From positions 42,712-72,711 of the forward strand of contig JAHBMJ010003549.1 of the NCBI GenBank assembly GCA_018398765.1: a stretch of DNA of 30,000 nucleotides, given 5' to 3'. Below, piece by piece: positions 20,456 through 27,518 of the stretch (positions are counted from its first letter, which is position 1; each line of letters begins with the position of its first letter). Under the pieces are notes generated by a model. That model was not told the DNA's origin. It searched no databases and saw only the letters and a list, made by a program, of their open reading frames with translations. A program made the translations under genes and the position numbers. Source of the DNA: Chromera velia. Its lineage: Eukaryota; Sar; Chromeraceae.

Positions 20456-21860
20456 ATGCTGACAAAAAACGCAACAGCTTTCGCTGCCGTCCGGGAAGAG
20501 CTGGAGGCTGTGGCTATGAGTCTGTTGGAGGTTGCCGGGATAGTCCAAAATATGGGGAGGATTTTGGGGACCTATAATGTCCCTCCTGTCAGCGACGGTG
20601 GGAGAGACGAGTCTGCCTCCGATTCGGATTCGGGGCTTGGCCTCCTACCTCATCCCTTGGCGGCTATGGCTGCTACGGCTACTGCGGGCGGGCCTCCTTT
20701 AGTACCCCTTCAGGAGAGTGCTACCTTTACAGAGTTGAGGCAGCAGGTGAAGACGATGAGGAAGGGGGCCAGAGTACAACTGAACAGGATTATGAACGCC
20801 CGGTATTGCATGGACCTGTCACCGCTGTTCGCGTATCACATCGGAAACGTGTTTCGGTCCTTTGTGCTGGTTGGGGCTGATCAGCTGCACGAGACACTTG
20901 ATGACTAGTTGTAGGCTTGATGAATTTTTTGATGTGGGAGAAGGGGAGGAGACGAGGGCAAAAAGGGAGGACCTCACCCTTCTTTTTTATGTGGGTGCAG
21001 ATGTACATGGGTTGGTGGACGGTCAAACAGCGCTGACGAAGGCTGTGTTAGCAACTAACCTTGAAGCAGTGAAAATCTTAGTCGAAACAAGGGCAGGGCT
21101 TGGTACGAGAAGTTCCGATGGCAACTCCACTCTCCACATTTCAGGAATCGCATTTGAGATTGCAGAGTTTCTCGTCTCCTGTGGGAAGGACATGAATGTA
21201 GAGAACCGAGAGGGGTATCAGCCGCTTTTGGTAGCTGCACAAGACAACCAGACGGATCTGATCGGTCTATATCTGCAACACGGTGCAGCCATCAATGCAG
21301 CAGATGAGGAGGGGGACACGGCCCTCCATGTGGCTGCTATGACAGATCACAGAGATGCAGCACAGCTGCTCCTTGACCGTGGTGCTAACTGTAACGTAAC
21401 GAACAAAAGTGGGTGGACACCACTCCTCTGCACAGTCATTCCATACGGTGATGCCCCAACCGATTACAAAGACGTGGCCGAGCTTCTCATTTCTTGTGGG
21501 GTGAATGTTAATCCTGCCACATTGGCAGATAATGGTGGAACTTCGATCTTTTATGAGGCAGCTTTGTACAGGTCTGCAGACGTTCTTGAACTTCTGCTTA
21601 AGAACAGGGCAGACCTGCACGTGACGGATAACCGTAGATAGACTGCTCTGCATTATGTTGCTGAAACTTGTTCCCAAGAAGGCTAAGTCGAGGAGAAGAA
21701 GCTGCGGATCGCCCAGTTCCTCATCTCAAGGGGCATCGATACAGGGGCCTTAACTCATGCAGGACGTATGACACGTGCAATAGCGGAGATCCAAAGACTA
21801 CAGACATTGCCACTCCGCACTTTTCTTGCTGGCACAGCCCTTGTACAGCAGCAGCAGTAG
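20456..21860 (+). pseudogene. Decayed ankyrin-repeat gene, paralogue of the minus-strand gene at 25258-26382
   Basis: The frame starting at ATG 20456 encodes an alpha-helical N-terminus (LEAVAMSLLEVAGIVQNMG, then LFAYHIGNVFRSF) and stops at 20906-20908. Coding similarity continues in the next frame from about 20909 as ankyrin repeats (LLFYVGADVHGL, GDTALHVAAMTDHRDAAQLL, LLLKNRADLHVTDN), then through an in-frame TAG at 21639 and TAA at 21684 (TALHYVAETCSQEG between them) to a final TAG at 21858. So there is one frameshift and two premature stops. The order of parts matches the intact paralogue in minus orientation, including GADVxGL after the helical region. Ankyrin repeats mediate protein binding; no specific partner can be inferred. 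TAA is the normal stop of two other genes here, so reassigned stops are an unlikely explanation. Confidence 0.75.
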
Positions 21861-22340
21861 CAACAGCACCAGTAGCATCATGAAATTACGGTTGCACAAA
21901 CAATGCTAGACCTAGAGCTAGATAAAAGCTAGTTGCTTATGCATTTTCTACGTATGTCTCTGCCTTTTTGGTGTGGCCTGCACGTCTCTGCCTCTTCTTT
22001 GCTGACTCCCTGCTCCCATTGGTTCTGAGTGCGGTTTGTCTGGCTTCACTTTTCTGCTGTGGCCTGCTGTCTCTGCCTGTTCAGTGCGGCCTGATCGTTT
22101 TTGTCTTTATGCTTTGACCTGCCTGCGTCTGTCTGCGGTCCGTCGTTACCGCCTGGCAGTGACTGCCTCTTTGTTGCTGCCTGTCAGTGCCCATGCCTAT
22201 TAGAAAGCTGCGTTTAGTCTGCTCGTATCTGTTTCTGGCACCCTCTGCCTGTATGTGCCTCTTTGTTGTGATTGGCCGGTCTCTCATTCTTTATTGCTAT
22301 CTGGTGTGTCGATCTGCCTGAGACTGCCTCAAAAAAGTTT
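21861..22340. other. Cryptically repetitive CT/TG-rich spacer
   Basis: Downstream of the ankyrin pseudogene there are many variants of CTGCCT(C/G)T and GTGGCCTG with no fixed period. No gene is supported. Confidence 0.4.
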
Positions 22341-22413
22341 GCGACCCTCTAGTTTTGGGCTATAAGGGGGGGGGGNGGGGGGGGGGGGGGTCTGCGACCC
22401 ATCGGGTCGCAAA
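22338..22413. repeat. G-run with an ambiguous base, flanked by inverted GCGACCC motifs
   Basis: A run of G from 22366 to 22390 contains an N at 22376, so its true length is uncertain. TTTGCGACCC (22338-22347) and GGGTCGCAAA (22404-22413) are inverted copies around it, and TGCGACCC-atc-GGGTCGCA at 22393-22411 is a tight hairpin. Confidence 0.7.
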
Positions 22414-22518
22414 TGAATATTTGGATCATAAATTGGATGGCCCTTTACAAACTTATAATTGTATAATTTGCATTTAAAATGGATGTTGAATATTAATTTA
22501 AGATAAATTTTTATTATG

Positions 22519-22526
22519 ATTATATA

Positions 22527-22606
<80 letters not shown>
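22519..22606. repeat. Compound (TA)n(TG)n microsatellite
   Basis: A TA run of about 45 bases with one TACATA break is followed by a TG run of about 40 bases. Confidence 0.95.
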
Positions 22607-22612
<6 letters not shown>

Positions 22613-22788
22613 ACTTATTCTTTTTTTTTATTTCTAAAATTTTTTGGAATTTATGTTTAAAACAATAAAACTTGAAGTTCATAATTATACTCTGAGAAGT
22701 TCTGAGAGAAGTTGCATACTAATAATTGTATATGCTGTAATATGCTGTATGCTACTGCATGCATAGACCTCCTTGAACCTAACTACCA

Positions 22789-22953
22789 CTTAAAAGTTCA
22801 AGCCGTATTTTGAGATAAGCTGGAAAGTTCATGCCGCAGGTGCGGATCATTTATGGTGTCTTGAAAGCCAAAGCCGCATATCTGGACGGTGTCTTGACTG
22901 TCTACACCGTAGGGGTGGATGGTCTCTTGAAAAACGATGCCACAGATAGAGAT
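22789..22953 (+). repeat. Degenerate 33-bp tandem repeat, possible coding-repeat remnant
   Basis: GGTGTCTTGA or GGTCTCTTGA begins units at 22855, 22888 and 22921, exactly 33 bases apart; a weaker unit starts at 22822 and another near 22791. The stretch lies in an open frame (22831-23076) and translates to an 11-residue pattern: GVLKAKAAYLD, GVLTVYTVGVD, GLLKNDATDRD. This suggests a fragment of a repeat-protein gene. No domain is recognised. Confidence 0.5.
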
Positions 22954-23435
22954 CATCTTGATTATGTTTTTTCAAGTGGCACTGAGGTTCAGGGAGGTTC
23001 ATGCATGCATGACAATATACTACTATTTGCAAACATTGCATGCATAGTCATTACAGACCTACTTGTAGGTTATTAATAATTTACTCAGAGTATGATGCAC
23101 TCTTATATACTTACATAACACTTGCAGTTCAAGCCTTGTAAAATACTAATAATATAATTAAATAAGAATTAATTATTAAACTTGGGCCACACAATATATA
23201 TGTAACGTTTGTTTGTTAAATTATAAAAGATGGTCTCGAAAATCCGAGTCTGCACTGGCAATGCATGACTGCCAATGAGGCCTAGTAGTAGAGTGAGGCA
23301 AAATTAAGGGCAGTCTAAAAAATTTTAGAATTTGAAGTTTAGTTCTAGATTTTGAATTTTTAGAATAAAAAAGTTTGGTTATTGCTAGGGTTATTGCTAA
23401 GGTACGTTATTGTAATGTTACTATAATTTTGGCTA

Positions 23436-23677
23436 GGCTCTGCACTCCATGAATAAAAAAAAAGAAAAAAAAGAGAGTTTCCAATCTTTTATTTTTTCTA
23501 TTTATTAACTGAAAAGCATATGGTTTTTAATGCAATTAACACCCTATGCAACCCTCTTGGAACACTTGAACAATTAACAGTTGCATGTTTGCTTATTGAA
23601 TGCCATAATAAATAAAAATAAAAAAAAAAAACTTTTTCTCTTCTTCTTTTTTTTTTTTTTATGTATAGTGCGGAGCC
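23436..23677. mobile_element. MITE-like element 1, TA target site
   Basis: The ends are TA-GGCTCTGCACT and AGTGCGGAGCC-TA, an inverted pair with one mismatch, followed by A/T-rich arms that stay complementary for about 80 bases. Length is 242 bp with no coding capacity. The TA flanks fit a Tc1/mariner-type non-autonomous element; superfamily is inferred from the TA duplication only. Confidence 0.65.
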
Positions 23678-23714
23678 TAAAATTTTTGTAACCAACTTAG
23701 TAACTCATGAATAG

Positions 23715-23740
23715 CATACTACTACTACTACTACTACTAT
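23715..23740. repeat. (ACT)n trinucleotide run
   Basis: About eight ACT units lie between the two MITE-like elements. Confidence 0.8.
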
Positions 23741-23967
23741 GTAACTAAGCATATAACTATAACTTAGTCAAATTTTAAGCTAAATGAGAGAGTTTCAGCC
23801 TCCAATTTAGCTCCAAAGGCTTCATACGGTCTCTACCACTAGTATATCCAGTATTATATACCAATATAACTATGATAGTAATTACTAGCTAACTGATAGC
23901 GGTCCCAGCATTTTAAATTCAAATTAATGATTAAAAAAAAATTAAACACTTCATTAGAAAAATTTTA

Positions 23968-24452
23968 GGCGATGCACAGTGGTAAAAAAAAAAAAATAGA
24001 CCTTTCTAGATTTTTCTTTTTTTTCTTTTTTTCTACGAAAGATTTCCTAGAGTACCTCTAGGAGCACCTAAAGGAGCACCGAGAGACGCAGGCGAAGGGA
24101 AAAGGGGGCTCTCTTTTGTTCTATGTAAAGAGTGACAAGAAGGATGGATGTATGGATCATGGATGCAGACAGAAGAGCAGACAGAGGACAAGTTCTTTGA
24201 CTAGCTCTTTGACGATATCCGAGTCTAGGACGATATACATTTCGAAGCTCTAGTCGAAGCTAGTTTTGATCAATCTTTTTAAGCGTCTACCAAACTAAAA
24301 GTGAAACTGGGATCCTAGATATGATTCAAACTCTAGTTGAAGCTAGTCATTTAACCTTTATTTTTTTTTATATATACAATAAAATTTTAAATTAAAAAAA
24401 AAAAAGAATAGACGTTTTCAGATTTTTTTTTTTTTTACCACTGTGCGTCGCC
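23968..24452. mobile_element. MITE-like element 2, TA target site
   Basis: The ends are TA-GGCGATGCACAGTGGTA and TACCACTGTGCGTCGCC-TA, inverted with one mismatch over 17 bases, then poly(A)/poly(T) arms. Length is 485 bp with no long open frame. ATAGAC(C/G)TTT recurs inside both ends. The ends resemble those of element 1 (GGC...GCAC), so the two may be related families mobilised by the same transposase. Confidence 0.75.
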
Positions 24453-24764
24453 TAGTTTTCTATTGCATATATAATATATATATGCATCAAAGTGACAAAG
24501 TTTTTTCTAGAGTTTTTTCATATAAAAATCTGATTATGTTCTTTATCTGCTGGAGAAGTAAACAGAGTCTCTGTGGTCTTAACCACTAGTTTAACGAAAG
24601 ACTCAAGCCTGAGGTAGCTTCCGTGTCTAACAGTCTGAAATGCATATTTCGCCGAAGAGGAGGACTCGGAGCTCTAGCACAAATCGCAAACATAGATTGA
24701 AGGCATTCTTCATGCATTCGCAAGCTGACTCTACGATAAAACGTCAATGAAAAAGTGAAGTTGC
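24453..24764. other. AT-rich spacer, no gene seen
   Basis: It contains a (TA)-rich stretch near 24466-24483 and no feature I can support. Confidence 0.4.
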
Positions 24765-24986
24765 ATGAACGGCCTATCTTGGAAAGATGAAGAGAGAGGG
24801 ATTGAAGTTGATTTCACGGGGGCTTGCACGTACTACGAAGAGAGTGCTCCAGCCACAGTGATCGATTTGTTTTTGGTTGATCCTCCCCTCCTCAGTCTGT
24901 GGGACTCCTTTGAAGTCGAGCTGCAACCAGACGCAGCACCTCAACACACTGCAGTCTCTTTTCTCTCAACCTCTCACCTCCATTGA
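24765..24986 (+). CDS. Possible small hypothetical gene or first exon
   Basis: A 73-residue frame starts at ATG 24765, just where composition turns GC-rich. The peptide begins MNGLSWKDEERGIEVDF and is well mixed rather than low-complexity, which is why I list it. I recognise no domain. A minus-strand frame overlaps at 24892-25185, and a further plus frame follows at 24983-25243; splicing could join parts, but no junction is convincing. Confidence 0.25.
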   Translation: MNGLSWKDEERGIEVDFTGACTYYEESAPATVIDLFLVDPPLLSLWDSFEVELQPDAAPQHTAVSFLSTSHLH

Positions 24987-25257
24987 AGCCGAACGTTAAC
25001 CCTGCCCCCCACCCTTCCCCTTTTCCTTCTCCCGCCTTCTCGAAACCGGAGAGGAAAACTCCAGTCGCAGACGAGGATTTGATGGCAGCCTCTTGCCGCC
25101 TCTGTGAAGGACTTGGCAGAGACGTGCTTGCTGCCCCGGACTCTAAGAGTTCCCCTGCATGGTCGAAGTTCACCAGACAATCCAAACCCTCACAACATGA
25201 TCGAATCGATCATTCCCCCCTCCCCACTCCAGCCCATAGATAAAGGGGTTTCCCTTA

Positions 25258-26382
25258 TTACTCCCAACCTGCCTCGCAGTCCATTTCTCTCTGTGCCTCC
25301 CTTTTTCTCTTTGCCTGTTCCCTCGCTCCTTCTATCTCTCCGCTGAGGACCACAGCGAGAACCCAGAAAGCCATAATAAAGATGAAAGAGATGAAAGGGG
25401 TGAAAATAGCATAAGTTACTGGCAGCAGAAGGGAGCACACAACTGTGACAGCGACGAGAACGCTCAACGCGACAACCGGACAGAGTATCATATAATGGTC
25501 AAGCAGGAACTCACACCCTCTGCGGATGCATCTGAAAAACCTGGGGCAGACGCGAGCCTCTGCCTCATCTGCTGTGCATGATTGGGGTAGATCAGCTCCG
25601 TGTCGTACAAGGAATGCCACAACTTTCTTCGGCATGTTGGGGGCAAGCTGTTGCAGCTGACTGTGATGTGCCTGAAGGTCTGCTCCCCTGGAAACTAAAA
25701 ATTTCAAAATCGCAAAGCGGCGTTCTCGGCAAGCCACGACCACCGGTGCCCAATTCCCCATGCGATCTGCCAAGTTCACGTCTGCACCTGCGTCTACCAG
25801 CAGCTGCACTGCAACTAGACTGCCTAGATACACAGCCCTCATGAGAGTAGTATGGACCCCTCTGTACAAACCATTCACATCCGCACCCACAAAGAGAAGC
25901 AGTTCAAGGTCCCTCTTGTCGCCTGTCTGCGTCAACTCTTCCACGGTCCTGTAGAGAGTCTTTGGGGACACGGCCTGAAAGGATCGGATGACACTGCTGA
26001 CGCCATCGCAAGAGAAAAGAGGTCCAATGTTGAGGAAGTAGTTCTGACTCACAATACTCTCAAGGCGAGTGCGGAGGGTTCCCTTCACTTCATGCACTGC
26101 TTGAGACATCTCACGAAGGGCCAGGTGGTCAGCAGGAGAAGGCTGGCGAGCTCTCAGTGAGGACCCGGAGGCCTGGAGGCACAGAGCGCCTTCTTCTGCG
26201 CGTTGCTCAGATACACCCTCAGGGTTCCCATCTACACGGCGAGGAAGTGCCTCCGGGCCCTTCAGGCTTCCAAGAAGCTCCCTGTACCTGAGGACTGTCT
26301 TGCCAATCTCAAAAAGATTCAACTCGATCGTGTCGAGGAGATCAAGTACGGGAGCAAGCCTTGTTTCATCTCTTCTTGGCAA
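25258..26382 (-). CDS. Ankyrin-repeat protein with C-terminal membrane segments
   Basis: An uninterrupted 374-codon frame ends in TAA. The N-terminal helical region (LDTIELNLFEIGKTVLRYRE, then LFSCDGVSSVIRSF) and the ankyrin region (LLLFVGADVNGL, LVAVQLLVDAGADVNLADRMG, AILKFLVSRGADL, VVAFLVRHGADL) parallel the pseudogene at 20456-21860. After about four repeats come a Cys-rich stretch and two to three hydrophobic segments (around residues 293-345), then a charged Lys/Arg/Glu tail, so it is probably membrane-anchored. The frame has no ATG at the expected start: the position aligned with the paralogue's Met reads TTG at 26382. A catgcag at about 26424 could be the acceptor for a short upstream coding exon. 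Function is unknown. Confidence 0.65.
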   Translation of the reverse strand: MPRRDETRLAPVLDLLDTIELNLFEIGKTVLRYRELLGSLKGPEALPRRVDGNPEGVSEQRAEEGALCLQASGSSLRARQPSPADHLALREMSQAVHEVKGTLRTRLESIVSQNYFLNIGPLFSCDGVSSVIRSFQAVSPKTLYRTVEELTQTGDKRDLELLLFVGADVNGLYRGVHTTLMRAVYLGSLVAVQLLVDAGADVNLADRMGNWAPVVVACRERRFAILKFLVSRGADLQAHHSQLQQLAPNMPKKVVAFLVRHGADLPQSCTADEAEARVCPRFFRCIRRGCEFLLDHYMILCPVVALSVLVAVTVVCSLLLPVTYAIFTPFISFIFIMAFWVLAVVLSGEIEGAREQAKRKREAQREMDCEAGWE

Positions 26383-26424
26383 TGCGCCACTGGCAAAGAG
26401 GTCCGTGACTTCAAGTTTCGGCCC

Positions 26425-27057
26425 CGTGCGGACTGCATGATTCTCATATGTATATATATATGTAATGCAGTCAGGCTGATCGAACCAGGCCGTCTATATA
26501 TATACGTCTTCCAGGTCAGGACACCGCTTGAGAGAGGCGGAGCAAGGTCTGTTGGGAGAGCTGTTGAAGATCACAGGACGCTTCTTTTGGCCTGCGGCCG
26601 GATGCTGTCAACGAGCGAAGAAGAAAGATATGCAAGCCCAGGCGACAGACGAAGATTCAACGAACAACTATATGATTGACTGGTGTATCCAAAGAGGCAG
26701 AGTTCGGTCCTTCGCAAGAAAGAAGGATACCTGAAGACGCTGAGACTGCCGACTTGTAGCAGCACGTCTTATGGCTAATAATAGACGGAGTTCCCCTGGC
26801 AGTCTGACCATGCATGCAGCGCTTGAAAAGTCGATCATGCAGTGCTCGAAACGATCGATTCAAATCCTATAGACACAGTTCAAGTGCATAGTCGCAATGC
26901 ATGTTCAATGCCATGTTGCACAGTTGCACATATATGTAATATATTTGGACACAGTATATAGCTATATAGCTTTGTTTGTTTTCGCGCGCGCTGCGCGCGG
27001 AATTAATTCAATGCGCGCGCGCGGGGCGGAAAGCTGCATGCGCTGAAAATGCGCTGC
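26425..27057. other. Spacer upstream of the ankyrin gene, no gene supported
   Basis: It contains short TATA runs (26447-26460, 26495-26504) and, at 26985-27027, alternating GC palindromes such as GCGCGCTGCGCGC. Small open frames on both strands (26528-26863) overlap each other and have no recognisable content. The 5' exon of the minus-strand ankyrin gene may be here. Confidence 0.4.
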
Positions 27058-27113
27058 ATGCATGAAAACATAATGCATGGCCCCGGAAAGCGAAGCGCGG
27101 GGGGCACTTATAC
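27058..27113. repeat. Intergenic hairpin repeat, copy 2
   Basis: GCATGA, then GGCCCCGGAAAGCGAAGC, then GCGGGG and CACTTA, with a CCCCG/CGGGG stem; relative of 19857-19904. It lies about 400 bases upstream of the CFAP52-like start. Confidence 0.6.
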
Positions 27114-27131
27114 TAAACTGTACGTCGCCAA

Positions 27132-27165
27132 CAACTGATCGACAGGAAGAACTGATCGACAGGAA
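27132..27165. repeat. Tandem 17-bp duplication
   Basis: AACTGATCGACAGGAAG occurs twice back to back in the presumed 5' region of the CFAP52-like gene. Confidence 0.8.
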
Positions 27166-27518
27166 GCACTGTATAGAGCAGCAAACGAACGGATGTCTGT
27201 ATAATTGACAGTGGCGGATCGAGGCTGCCTGAGCCGTTGTTTCTTCCCTCGGTTGGTCGATTGAGCGCTTGATCTGTCAGCCAGGCAGGGACCGCTGACT
27301 GCGTTCGAGCTGTCTGTGAGCACTTTGAAAGTGTTGTGCAACACTCCCGTGTCCGTATATAATATATATCTTTCCGTTCAATCTCCTCTTCCTTCGTCCG
27401 TCTGAAGCCCACTATCTGTGTGTCGTCGGCTCGCAGTAAGCAGACACTAGAGCAAGGACACAATCGTCCTTTCTTCTCCGTATACGTGTGATTCTGATCA
27501 GAACATTCCCGGAGGAAA

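Noticed and set aside
20900-21690. Reassigned UAG/UAA as Gln in the ankyrin gene, since DNRR-stop-TALHYV and EG-stop-VEEKK would read well with Gln
   Set aside because: TAA is the natural stop of the TPGS1-like and the intact ankyrin genes, and the same copy also has a frameshift, so ordinary decay explains it.
22366-22390. G-run as a G-quadruplex regulator
   Set aside because: It contains an N and is probably a sequencing or assembly trouble spot, so its length cannot be trusted.
26850-26872. GATTCAAATCC resembling a tRNA B box
   Set aside because: No A box or acceptor-stem pairing is found at the right distance.
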